Source of the DNA: Ktedonospora formicarum
Lineage (GTDB): Bacteria > Chloroflexota > Ktedonobacteria > Ktedonobacterales > Ktedonobacteraceae
Assembly: GCF_016587355.1 (NCBI RefSeq)
Contig: NZ_BNJF01000001.1
Coordinates: 3,050,501 to 3,114,500, forward strand
DNA length: 64,000 nucleotides
Reading direction: 5' to 3'
Below the pieces are notes generated by a model, which searched no databases, was not told the DNA's origin, and was given only the letters and a program-made list of their open reading frames with translations. Positions 17,913 through 25,980 of the stretch are shown piece by piece. How positions within the stretch are numbered: the stretch's first letter is position 1; each line of letters opens with the position of its first letter. The position numbers were made by a program, and so were the translations under genes.

Positions 17913-20876
17913 TTACCTCCATGCTCTATTGAGACCGTTCATTTTCAATTCGCCAGTGATGGCATCCATAACTGCGCTTGCGACCGTCTTGCCCTCGACG
18001 TTGAGGTTAATAACCGTCTGACCAGCGTTCGGGTTTGTTCCGTAAGCCCCGGCTTGTGCTGCTTGAGCCTGTAGCCGATTGACTGTAGGAGTGACAAGTG
18101 CCTGGTTCTTCATGCCAGTAGCGACATTGCCCATAGCGCCAGTTACGAGATATTCATTGTCGTGAATACCTTGCGCAAACATTCGCATCATGTTCGGCAT
18201 GTAGGTATCCGAGTCAGAGAGTGGCCCCTCTTTCGTAGGAGAGTGGAAACCTATTTTGTCCTTGATGCTCGCAACCGTCGAGTTGATTGCATCGTTGACC
18301 CAGGACACACCGTTCTTGATACCTTGCGCGAGCATGGACATAAGGTTCTGACCAGAGGAAAGCGCCCACGACCCTAGACCAGTCAGAGCACTCTTCGCGC
18401 TATCGATTGCGCTCGATGCGGCATTTTTCAAACCTCCGCCAGCGTTACGAATGCTATTCATCATCGAGTTAAAGGCATTGACCGCAATTCCAGGCAAGCC
18501 AGCAAGTATTGATCGTCCCTGGTTGAGCAGATTGTTAAAATTCGATATAGCGCTATTGACTAGACCCCGGATGAAACCAAGTGCTCGGCTTGGAAGCTGA
18601 GAGATGAACTTCACGATGGCATCGCATAATTCTGGTACAATACTATGGCCTACGAGTACATCGTAAAGATGCCTGAAGAAATCAATGAAGCCAGAAACGA
18701 AGCCGCCTATGAAGGCAAACACAACTCCAACCAAGCCGCCAAGTATCGCGGCGATATATCCAACCAAGCCACCAAAAACACCAAGGACACCCGCACCCAT
18801 AGCCTTAAATGCAGCTACGAATGTTGCACCGACTTGCCCCCAATCTCCTCCGGTGAATAAAACCTTGACAGCCATGATGATGCCTTGGAAGAAAAGCAAG
18901 CTGCCAGTGAGAATATTGACTACACCGATGATTATGTGAATAACGCCCGTTATTACTGCTCCGACCGTTCCGAACAGGACAGCGAGCGCCAGAATGCCAC
19001 CTTTAAGCAGGCCGATGAGGACGCCTACAATAATGGCAGCCAGAATTCCGAGAGCCGCACCTATAACCTGAAATGCTGGTTGTGCATCCTTCAGTGCTGA
19101 GAGAAGTTCATTCCATGCGGGTACTACTGATGATGTCCAGATTTTTGTTAAGGATTGCCACGCAGTTGAAAATGACTGAACGGCTGTATCTCGGAGCATT
19201 GCGAACAACGGAGCAAAGAAGGTGATGATAGGCTGAAGCGCTTGCCCTACTCGCTGAAATGCTCCCTGAAGAGTAGTCCAGTTAAGAGCAGCTACACCTC
19301 CTCCACCAGCCAGCAGCATAATACCGCCAGCGACCGCCGCAATAATTCCAATCAACGGACCTAACGCGGCACCTGTAGCTGTAGCGATTGCTGCCAATCC
19401 AGCACCTACCACACCAACTACAACCGCGAGACTCGACAACACTAAGCCGATGAGTATGAATACGCCTACAGCGAGCGTGAGATTTGGGTTTGTTTGTCGA
19501 ACCACGCCAAGAAAGTCATTCAAGGAGGACATCATACCCTTTAATCCATCCGTGAACGGCTTACCTGCGCCAGCAGCTATTGAGGTCAGTGTCGATTTCA
19601 GAGCTTCAAGCGTACCTTGGAAGGTATGTGTTGCTTCGTTCGCATCACGCGCCGCTCCGTCCATATCCCTAAAATCTGTTACACCCTTCGAAAGCTGCTC
19701 GAAAATTTGCTTTGTTTTTTCCGGGTCGTCTGCGAAGATTTGCAGAGCCTTACCACCACGCACACCCATGAGGTTGTTGATGGCATTTAGCTGGTCCTGG
19801 GAGTCGCCAATTTTCTCGATCTGAGGTAACAGGATGTCAAGAATGCCCTTCATGCCCTTAAATTCACCGTTGGCGTCAAACAGGGCGTTCTTCAGAATTC
19901 CAGCCTTGACTGCCCATTCCATGAAAGACTCGTCCGTTTTAATGACATGGAGTTCTGTGGCCTGCTTGTACATGGCTTGCAACGACCGGGTAGAACCATC
20001 AAACTGCATCGGAGCTTGACCAGCCGCCCATGCCGCCGCATTCAATTTGTCCTCAAACTCTTGGAATGCCGGGGTGACGTTCTGTACAGTGATGATTCCC
20101 AGGTTCGCCAGTTCTTGAGCCGCCTTATTCGTAGGCGAGGCCAGAGCACCAAGCATGTAGCGCAACGCTGTACCAGCTTGAGAGCCAGAGAGACCAGCAC
20201 GACCGAGAATATCAAGGGTAACAACGAAATCTTGAAATGACAAACCAGTTGTATGAGCCTGCGCGCCTGCGGCCTCTAACGCTTGCGTCATTTCGGCTGT
20301 GCTTGGAATACCATGATGCAAGGCATACGAGAGCATATCGGCATAGTCGCCTGCTTCGCTTGTCTTAGCCTTGAACATATCCATTGCAGAACCAAGCAAG
20401 TTAGCAGCAGGAACCGGGCCTGTCTGGATACTTTCACCTAGATCAACTACAGCCTTGCCCATACCGCCGATGATTTGCTCAGCAGTAAAAGCATGTTGAC
20501 CGAGAGCAGCGAAAGCTTGCGAGATTTCGGTGGAGGAATAGATCGACTGGTTGTCTAGCTCTGTCAGCGTAGCGCGCATCTCATCGGAATGCTCACGAGC
20601 ACCGTCAACGGAGAGCGTTACATTGAGCATCGCCTGTTCGAGTTCGGACGACGAATCGACGACAAAGCCAAGTGCATCGGAGAATACTTTGAAGTCAATA
20701 GCGCCGCCAGCAGCTACAGCCGCCCATTGCTTCACACTATCCTGACCCTGTTTTGAGTTAGAGCCAAGCATGTTGACGACTTGGTTGAGGTTTCCGATAG
20801 AGGCAGTGAGACCACCCAGGCCAATTGATGCAGTATCTTCGAGATAGACTCGTAAGCCGATTGATGCAACCGACAT
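17913..20876 (-). CDS. Tail tape measure protein (TP901-type core)
   Basis: 987 residues. Residues about 70-260 form the TP901/PhageMin_Tail core: SSELEQAMLNVTLSVDGA, STEISQAFAALGQHAF, EAAGAQAHTTGLSFQDFVVTLDIL and GLSGSQAGTALRYML. Several hydrophobic stretches follow between about 465 and 740. The C-terminus carries the IGFHSPTKEGPLSD motif common in tape measures. It sets tail length and helps DNA entry; with about 0.15 nm per residue a tail near 150 nm is expected (inference). The start codon shares a base with the stop of the tail chaperone fusion (TAATG). Confidence 0.95.
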   Translation of the reverse strand: MSVASIGLRVYLEDTASIGLGGLTASIGNLNQVVNMLGSNSKQGQDSVKQWAAVAAGGAIDFKVFSDALGFVVDSSSELEQAMLNVTLSVDGAREHSDEMRATLTELDNQSIYSSTEISQAFAALGQHAFTAEQIIGGMGKAVVDLGESIQTGPVPAANLLGSAMDMFKAKTSEAGDYADMLSYALHHGIPSTAEMTQALEAAGAQAHTTGLSFQDFVVTLDILGRAGLSGSQAGTALRYMLGALASPTNKAAQELANLGIITVQNVTPAFQEFEDKLNAAAWAAGQAPMQFDGSTRSLQAMYKQATELHVIKTDESFMEWAVKAGILKNALFDANGEFKGMKGILDILLPQIEKIGDSQDQLNAINNLMGVRGGKALQIFADDPEKTKQIFEQLSKGVTDFRDMDGAARDANEATHTFQGTLEALKSTLTSIAAGAGKPFTDGLKGMMSSLNDFLGVVRQTNPNLTLAVGVFILIGLVLSSLAVVVGVVGAGLAAIATATGAALGPLIGIIAAVAGGIMLLAGGGGVAALNWTTLQGAFQRVGQALQPIITFFAPLFAMLRDTAVQSFSTAWQSLTKIWTSSVVPAWNELLSALKDAQPAFQVIGAALGILAAIIVGVLIGLLKGGILALAVLFGTVGAVITGVIHIIIGVVNILTGSLLFFQGIIMAVKVLFTGGDWGQVGATFVAAFKAMGAGVLGVFGGLVGYIAAILGGLVGVVFAFIGGFVSGFIDFFRHLYDVLVGHSIVPELCDAIVKFISQLPSRALGFIRGLVNSAISNFNNLLNQGRSILAGLPGIAVNAFNSMMNSIRNAGGGLKNAASSAIDSAKSALTGLGSWALSSGQNLMSMLAQGIKNGVSWVNDAINSTVASIKDKIGFHSPTKEGPLSDSDTYMPNMMRMFAQGIHDNEYLVTGAMGNVATGMKNQALVTPTVNRLQAQAAQAGAYGTNPNAGQTVINLNVEGKTVASAVMDAITGELKMNGLNRAWR

Positions 20877-21543
20877 TATTCATCATCTCCTATTTCTATC
20901 TCGACCGTCTCGCGGCTACCACTGGATGAGGGTGCGGCGCTATTCTGCTCTTTAAGCTGTTTCTGCTGGTATGCTCCGATTTCTTCGAAGTAAATCGCTA
21001 GGCGCTCAGCTTCCATATCTGAAAGCTCTTTAAGTTGCCGGGGGGACCAACCGAATTGCTCGTAACAGGCTATGCGCCACGCAAAACTACCAGCAGGAAC
21101 ACGAGGGGTTGAGGATTGCTCTATTAGCCCTCTTCTGAGGGACTCTCGAAAAAATCGAGAGCTTCTTCCTGCTTCTGAACCATGTTGAGGACAATAGCTT
21201 GAAGCTGCTCCGCGCCATCAGAGAGGAACTTACGAATGGTATCTTTTGTGATAGGAACAGTCTTACCAGATTGGCGGTATTTAAACGGCCACGATTTAAT
21301 CGTGCGTGCGAGGACTTCAACCGCAAACGTTTCTTCATCGATACCAAGAATTGAAATCTTTCCGTCAGGATGGACTTTCATTCGAACGGCTTGCTTCTTC
21401 GCGGCCTGTTTATCGTGGAACGAGACACCACGAGCAATGTAGATCGTGACCTTGCGGCCCTTAATGTCTAACTCAACTGGTACGCCGGGATCGTCCTCGT
21501 CGTCAAAAAACTCGTCAAAGTAAAAATTTTCCTGTTCGCTCAT
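20876..21543 (-). CDS. Tail assembly chaperone G-T fusion made by -1 frameshifting
   Basis: The short chaperone frame (21543-21124) is followed in the -1 frame by an open stretch with clear coding sense: RRGLIEQSSTPRVPAGSFAW, then RIACYEQFGWSPRQLKELSD, EAERLAIYFEEIGAYQQKQL and a final IEIGDDE. It stops at 20876, touching the tape measure start. No good start codon exists for it alone. A canonical heptamer T-TTT-TTC lies in the overlap, in the correct register. Slippage there gives a fusion of about 222 residues, exactly the lambda gpG/gpGT arrangement; the T-part is thought to recruit tail tube protein to the tape measure. Confidence 0.85.
21124..21543 (-). CDS. Tail assembly chaperone, short form (gpG-like)
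   Basis: 139 residues, MSEQENFYFDEFFDDEDDPG..., with an acidic N-terminus, a compact domain (VELDIKGRKVTIYIARGVSF) and a helical end (IVLNMVQKQEEALDFFESPS). Position between tail tube and tape measure, size and the frameshift signal identify it as the abundant short chaperone that coats the tape measure during tail assembly. It begins one base after the tail tube stop. Confidence 0.85.
   Translation of the reverse strand: MSEQENFYFDEFFDDEDDPGVPVELDIKGRKVTIYIARGVSFHDKQAAKKQAVRMKVHPDGKISILGIDEETFAVEVLARTIKSWPFKYRQSGKTVPITKDTIRKFLSDGAEQLQAIVLNMVQKQEEALDFFESPSEEG
21141..21160 (-). promoter_or_regulatory. -1 ribosomal frameshift site of the tail chaperone
   Basis: On the minus strand the heptamer TTTTTTC (21154-21148) is read GAT-TTT-TTC in the zero frame, i.e. 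X-XXY-YYZ. It is flanked by CTCTCGA and TCGAGAG, a perfect 7-bp inverted repeat with the slippery bases in its loop. Confidence 0.8.
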
Positions 21544-22514
21544 TAGTTAATGTATTTCTGAACTGTGTTCTGCACATACGCAGATAAAACCGGGTCGCCT
21601 GGTAGTGCGAGGGCTGTTGCCTTGGCTTTGACCAAGACATTTTCTTTGCCTAAATCGTGCTCCATGCTGTCGTAGTGGACATTGGGGATGGTGAGGTCTA
21701 ATTCCTGGTAGTAGTTCGTAGGTCCGTTCTGCGCGATCCTGTCGCCTTTGATGTTGATGTTGATGCTATCGGTGAGCCCCTGTAAGAACCTCTGATAAAT
21801 CACGTCTGTATCGAATCGTGCCGTGTAGTCCAGCGAGACCGAACGTTCACCGTAGTAAATGACATCGAAGTCAGGGTTACCATCAATCGCGTGCCACAGG
21901 TCAAGCTTCTGGCTTAGTTCAAGCTGAAACTCTGAAATGTCCTTCGATGCAGCAGCATTGAGGGTGATCGTTGGGGCGTAGCCTGCGAACGGGCGCACGG
22001 TTGAGAAGGTAGGAGTAAAAGATGCTCCCGTGTATTCAATGGGGAAAAGACCCTTGATCGACGTATCGCACTCTAGTAATTTGCCGTCTGAGCTAAACTT
22101 CAGCGTCAGCTTTTCGACTGCGCTATATGCCATGTAGTAAATTTTGCTATGGTAGCTCTTAATCAGCGTGAGGGATGGCGGAGTATCAGCCATTTCAATA
22201 TTATGCTTGTAGACAGTTGGGGCGTTTGTCGCGTCAGGCTGAGAGCTTGTAATAGCACCCATAGCAGCAATGAGGAAGTAGGGGGATGTGTCGTTGTACC
22301 AATTACCTTTCGGGTCACAACCTCCTTCACGGGTCGTTTCAACGAAGTTATAGTTAGCGTCACGAGTGCCGCGCTCATCGTCCATGTACTCAGTCTTCTT
22401 CGTACCCTTCAAGACGCTTTTCGTTGGGTGAAAAACGGGGGTAGTGAGTTGAGCTGTACCAGGAACGGGTTCAAAATTGAGCGCAAGCCATGACTTTTTA
22501 GAGAGAGCTTGCAT
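21543..22514 (-). CDS. Major tail tube protein
   Basis: 323 residues, beginning MQALSKKSWLALNFEPVPGTAQLTTPVFHPT and containing the repeated strand pattern of phage tail tube proteins of the TP901-1/phage_tail_2 type, with a C-terminal Ig-like stretch (LDLTIPNVHYDSMEHDL) ending in an AKATAL strand. It lies between the tail terminator and the chaperone pair, the universal order in siphoviruses. It forms the hexameric rings of the tail. Confidence 0.85.
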   Translation of the reverse strand: MQALSKKSWLALNFEPVPGTAQLTTPVFHPTKSVLKGTKKTEYMDDERGTRDANYNFVETTREGGCDPKGNWYNDTSPYFLIAAMGAITSSQPDATNAPTVYKHNIEMADTPPSLTLIKSYHSKIYYMAYSAVEKLTLKFSSDGKLLECDTSIKGLFPIEYTGASFTPTFSTVRPFAGYAPTITLNAAASKDISEFQLELSQKLDLWHAIDGNPDFDVIYYGERSVSLDYTARFDTDVIYQRFLQGLTDSININIKGDRIAQNGPTNYYQELDLTIPNVHYDSMEHDLGKENVLVKAKATALALPGDPVLSAYVQNTVQKYIN

Positions 22515-22528
22515 GTGAGGGGATGCTC

Positions 22529-22969
22529 CTAAGATGTGGGGATATTGAATTCTGTGAGGACCGCGACGTTGACGACCAGAGCCGTGTAGACTTGACCAGA
22601 TTCAACGTACTGAGTAACGCCTCCCTGTGTGACCTCTACACTCATGGACTTGCCGTTCAATGTCTGGTTATCCCAGGCTGAGAATGCGAGGAGGTAAGGC
22701 GCGAGGTACATGTAGCAGTCTTGTATGTTGTCTTCGAAGCGCGAGCGGCGTACAAGGTGACGAATGCCAAACAGCATCTTGAGGTAGAGTTTCCCATTAG
22801 TGTCTGAGATAACGTCGTACTTAGTCAGAGGAATGACAGCAGAGTTATTTTCGGGGTTGTTATCTGGCACGAGCCGATAAACGCGGGATACTCCTTCGAT
22901 CTGGTTCTCAATGATATCTGCGAGTTCGTCAACAATGGGCCCGATGAGGGTATCTTGAGGGGAGTACAT
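22529..22969 (-). CDS. Tail terminator/tail completion protein
   Basis: 146 residues, MYSPQDTLIGPIVDELADII..., an alpha/beta protein of the size of tail terminators (lambda gpU-like), with a mid-region FGIRHLVRRSRFEDNIQDCY and a final VALVVNVAVLTEFN-type strand. It sits between the HK97 gp10-like gene (sharing one base) and the tail tube. Assigned by order and size. Confidence 0.65.
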   Translation of the reverse strand: MYSPQDTLIGPIVDELADIIENQIEGVSRVYRLVPDNNPENNSAVIPLTKYDVISDTNGKLYLKMLFGIRHLVRRSRFEDNIQDCYMYLAPYLLAFSAWDNQTLNGKSMSVEVTQGGVTQYVESGQVYTALVVNVAVLTEFNIPTS

Positions 22970-23388
22970 TAAACGATAGTTCCGTTTACGATGTTATCGA
23001 GGGTAAGCTGCGTGTATTGCACTGCCCAATCCTCGATGAATCCGGTATCGTTGGCTATGTGGTTAAACATTTGCCGGGGCGGATTTGTGTATGTGGCTAA
23101 GCCAAGTGGGGGGCCTTCAACGTACTGGACATAGACACGCTTCCAGGTATCAAGCTGATGCTCGCTTTCTGCATGGACTTCTGCGAGGGTATCGCTACTA
23201 ACTGATGTTGCGTAGGTGCCTTTGATGTCTTGAATAAGAGCGCCAGTGAGTTGCGGAGTGTTCACGCGCACGCGAATCTCCATCATGTCTCTCAGCACAC
23301 CAGCACCCATATGCAGGCCGCGCCGTATCTCTTTGTCAAAGTCCACGCTAAAGATCGAGGAGGCTGTCTCTGCAATAATGCCGATCAA
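22969..23388 (-). CDS. HK97 gp10-like neck/head-tail joining protein
   Basis: 139 residues with the gp10 pattern: GLHMGAGVLRDMMEIRVRVNTPQLTGALIQDI (parallel to the family's VKTGNLRNSI), EHQLDTWKRVYVQYVEGPPL and NPPRQMFNHIANDTG. Proteins of this family form the ring between connector and tail. It overlaps the preceding connector gene by 4 bases. Confidence 0.8.
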   Translation of the reverse strand: MIGIIAETASSIFSVDFDKEIRRGLHMGAGVLRDMMEIRVRVNTPQLTGALIQDIKGTYATSVSSDTLAEVHAESEHQLDTWKRVYVQYVEGPPLGLATYTNPPRQMFNHIANDTGFIEDWAVQYTQLTLDNIVNGTIV

Positions 23389-23969
23389 TAGAACGACCTC
23401 CTTCGGCGTAGCTCTAAAAGCTCAATCACGTCTTCAGGCATGTTTTTGGAATACTTCTGACGGATAGATCCTTGCTCCGAGACGGTATCGGCATACGAGA
23501 CATCGCGCATCTTAAAGTAGTGAACCGCAAGGCGCGTAGCAGCTCTTTGGATTTCAAACGGTACTTCAGGCAGGCCGAACGTTCCGGTTACGCGGTAGTT
23601 CTTGTTACCTCGGTAGAAGGGAAGTTCTGAGTAGCGACTGATGTAAAATCCTGGGTCAGTATCATCGGGGCCTATGAAGCATTCGGAAGTAATATCGAAT
23701 ACGCCGCTTGAGCTAAAATTACCGTAGGCCGGATTCCATACCACTTCCTCTACTTTGTCGATGCTTTGAATGTAGCCAGTCATGAGAAGGGCGCTATCTT
23801 TACCAGAGAATAGCTTCATTCCGGTAAATACCTGGAAGTTATAGCCTATGTAGGTATCAATAGCGCTGCGTGCCTGGGTGATGAGTGTCTGAATCCAAGC
23901 ATCGTCAGAAGTGCCGCGCAGGTCTAGGGCGTTCTTTACGTCCTGTAAGGTACAATACTCAATAGCCAT
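23385..23969 (-). CDS. Head-tail connector (gp6-like adaptor)
   Basis: 194 residues. The start MAIEYCTLQDVKNALDLRGTSDDAWIQTLITQARSAIDTYIGYNF is the standard pattern of phage gp6/gp15-type adaptors (V-LG-DD-I-LI--A---ID-YTG--F). Residues 140-170 (VPFEIQRAATRLAVHYFKMRD) match the second conserved helix. It follows the capsid gene, as expected. It binds the portal ring. Confidence 0.85.
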   Translation of the reverse strand: MAIEYCTLQDVKNALDLRGTSDDAWIQTLITQARSAIDTYIGYNFQVFTGMKLFSGKDSALLMTGYIQSIDKVEEVVWNPAYGNFSSSGVFDITSECFIGPDDTDPGFYISRYSELPFYRGNKNYRVTGTFGLPEVPFEIQRAATRLAVHYFKMRDVSYADTVSEQGSIRQKYSKNMPEDVIELLELRRRRSFY

Positions 23970-23983
23970 ACGCGGCCTCCTTC

Positions 23984-24937
23984 CTAAGCGTGAGCAGTCT
24001 TGATAGCGATAGCGCGTTCTGGATGTACAAGTTCCATAGCGTAATCAGCCGTAACACCCATCTGGCGACGACGCCCGAAGTCGTATAAGGTTGGGTCAAC
24101 AACTAGTTCGGGGCGGCGCTTCCAAGAGACAAAGGCCCAACGTGGGGCGAGGATGTAGCCAACGGAAACCTTTGTGGTGTTACCGGAACCCTCCAACACC
24201 TCATCGGCGTAGTTCGAGACAATCAGGCGACAGTTACGGAAGATACCAACCTCACCCTGTAAGAGAATCTTAGGGGCGCTATACTGCAAGTCTTGGCGTA
24301 CAGAGCTATCTTTGATGAGATCGGCATACTGGTAGTTTGAGATAACCATACGCCATAGACCGTCTTCCCAGGGGCTATTATCCAGAAGCTTCAACTGTGT
24401 AATAGCGTCGATGATGGTGTTTGCACTGAAGGTTTCGGCTGTGGTGACGGTGGTAGATGTCTTACCATTCGGGTACATAACAGCCATCTTGTTAGCGGTG
24501 CCTGGGACAGCCTTTGTGTACAGCTTCGCGGCAGTACCCTGGAATTTTCGGCTCATGGAGTAGGCAAGGCGGTCGAGGACTTCGCTCATACCGTCGTACT
24601 TCATGCGGTCGAGTGCTTTACGCGTGATCGAGACAGCCTTACCGACTTCATTCGGCTTGATTGGTACGCTGGTCGCGTTGTTAAGCGCGATAACGTTCAT
24701 ATCTGTGCCTTCAGTCAGGTCGTCGGCGTCTGCAAGGTCAGGCAGCATAGGAATATAAACAGTGTCGCCAGGAGTGCCAAGCAGTTCGGTGTTCTCGACA
24801 AGTAACTGCTCGAAGATAGCATTGCGCCGGAGGTTCTTTTCCAGTTCAGCAGACCAAAGTTGGGGGATGATAGGCGCTAGATTGGCAGTCGTGGTATTCG
24901 TAAGGGCTTTCTGGACAATTTCATCTGTAGGGAGCAT
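23984..24937 (-). CDS. Major capsid protein, HK97 fold
   Basis: 317 residues. The N-terminal APIIPQLWSAELEKNLRRNAIFEQLL, the E-loop region GDTVYIPMLPDLADADDLTEG, and the P-domain with NEVGKAVSITRKALDRM and DGLWRMVISNYQYADLIKD followed by a terminal FVSWKRRPELVVDPT all fit the HK97-like capsids of Gram-positive phages. It has only a very short N-terminal region before the mature fold, consistent with a separate scaffold gene upstream. About 62 bases separate it from that gene. Confidence 0.9.
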   Translation of the reverse strand: MLPTDEIVQKALTNTTTANLAPIIPQLWSAELEKNLRRNAIFEQLLVENTELLGTPGDTVYIPMLPDLADADDLTEGTDMNVIALNNATSVPIKPNEVGKAVSITRKALDRMKYDGMSEVLDRLAYSMSRKFQGTAAKLYTKAVPGTANKMAVMYPNGKTSTTVTTAETFSANTIIDAITQLKLLDNSPWEDGLWRMVISNYQYADLIKDSSVRQDLQYSAPKILLQGEVGIFRNCRLIVSNYADEVLEGSGNTTKVSVGYILAPRWAFVSWKRRPELVVDPTLYDFGRRRQMGVTADYAMELVHPERAIAIKTAHA

Positions 24938-24978
24938 TCGGGGGATTCCTTCTTATGTGGGGGTATTGTGGAGAAGAG

Positions 24979-25002
24979 TGTGGAAAACTATGTGGAAAAC
25001 TA
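24979..25002. repeat. Tandem 12-bp repeat resembling DnaA boxes
   Basis: TGTGGAAAACTA occurs twice in immediate succession (24979-24990 and 24991-25002). The reverse complement contains TTTTCCACA, which fits the DnaA-box consensus TTWTNCACA. A third relative, TGTGGAGAA, lies 12 bases earlier. It is located between the capsid gene and the putative scaffold stop codon. Confidence 0.6.
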
Positions 25003-25350
25003 TTCGAGACCGTAACCAATGACTTCTTTTGTCAAGCCCCAAATCAATTCTTTGTCCTGATGACTCAGTTCTTTACCACTCTGCGCCTTTTCGACAATGT
25101 ATTTAATGGGGTCGGCGGTCATAGGGTTGGTAACAACGGCTTTACTGCCAGTACCTTCTTCACGGGTCAATTCCTGCGCCTTCTGAGCAGTTACAGATTC
25201 GATCTTTTCGTTTACTGTTTGTATGAATTCGCCAAGCGTAGCCTTGAGTTCGTCAGCAGTGATACCTTTTGCAACTGGCTCAGGGGCAGGGGTAGGGGTT
25301 TCGAGCTTCTCGGACAGCTTGTTCAAAAACTCTTCAACGTTCAATTCCAT
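25000..25350 (-). CDS. Putative capsid scaffold protein
   Basis: 116 residues, acidic and helical: MELNVEEFLNKLSEKLE, a proline-rich linker, then TADELKATLGEFIQTVNEKI and a lysine/glutamate-rich end. Low-complexity helical proteins of this kind located between the protease and capsid genes usually serve as scaffolds. There is no specific motif. It starts 4 bases after the protease stop. Confidence 0.6.
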   Translation of the reverse strand: MELNVEEFLNKLSEKLETPTPAPEPVAKGITADELKATLGEFIQTVNEKIESVTAQKAQELTREEGTGSKAVVTNPMTADPIKYIVEKAQSGKELSHQDKELIWGLTKEVIGYGLE

Positions 25351-25353
25351 GTG

Positions 25354-25980
25354 TTATTCCTCCGGCACTAAGCCGTATGCTTTCGCGGCAGTGATAACCG
25401 CTTTCTGATTGACTGGATACGCGGCAAGTGTGCTCTCAATGAAGGGAGAGACTTTGAGGAAGTGCTTGCCACCATTCGCTTTTCGGGTGTAGTGGGTGAC
25501 GTTACCGATCCACGAGAAAGCACCAATGTTGTTGCTCAAAACTGCATCAGCAGCATCGGGGTCGGTGACTGCAAACCTCGCGTAAAGTCCTGTACCTTTC
25601 GCTTCGAAGTTCTCGAACTCTGCGGGGTCGCGTGGATGGAGAGCCGTATGAAGAATATTGCCATCTCGCACGAGTACGGCTTTCTGTGCATGGCCTACGG
25701 GGAGTTTGGTAAGGTCGTGGTTCATTGAGAGGGGAGCAGAGCGTGAAAAGTAGTCGTCGATGGCCCCTAGAAACGATTCGGGTGGTACTGTATCCTTCTG
25801 CAAGTCTTCGTCTTCAGTGCTTACCCAACCTTCCACAAAGGTCGTATTGTCCTGTTTCCAGGCTTTTTCAATGCGGAATTCTTTCGCGATAGGGTTAAAC
25901 GACTTCTGAATGACCGTGTTTTGCTCTAGATACAGGTCTCGAACCGTCTCAACCACTGCTTTTAGTAGCCTTGGGTTCAT
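25354..25980 (-). CDS. Prohead protease (XkdF/S78-like)
   Basis: 208 residues. The protein shows FVEGWVSTEDEDLQKDTVPPESFL, then the candidate catalytic histidine in LSMNHDLTKLPVGHA, and late SFIEST-type and SWIG segments (GAFSWIGN, KVSPFIESTLAAYPVNQKA). This is the pattern of XkdF/herpesvirus-assemblin-like prohead proteases that remove scaffold during maturation. It lies between portal and scaffold, with 32 bases overlapping the portal gene. Which serine is nucleophilic I cannot decide from sequence. Confidence 0.75.
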   Translation of the reverse strand: MNPRLLKAVVETVRDLYLEQNTVIQKSFNPIAKEFRIEKAWKQDNTTFVEGWVSTEDEDLQKDTVPPESFLGAIDDYFSRSAPLSMNHDLTKLPVGHAQKAVLVRDGNILHTALHPRDPAEFENFEAKGTGLYARFAVTDPDAADAVLSNNIGAFSWIGNVTHYTRKANGGKHFLKVSPFIESTLAAYPVNQKAVITAAKAYGLVPEE

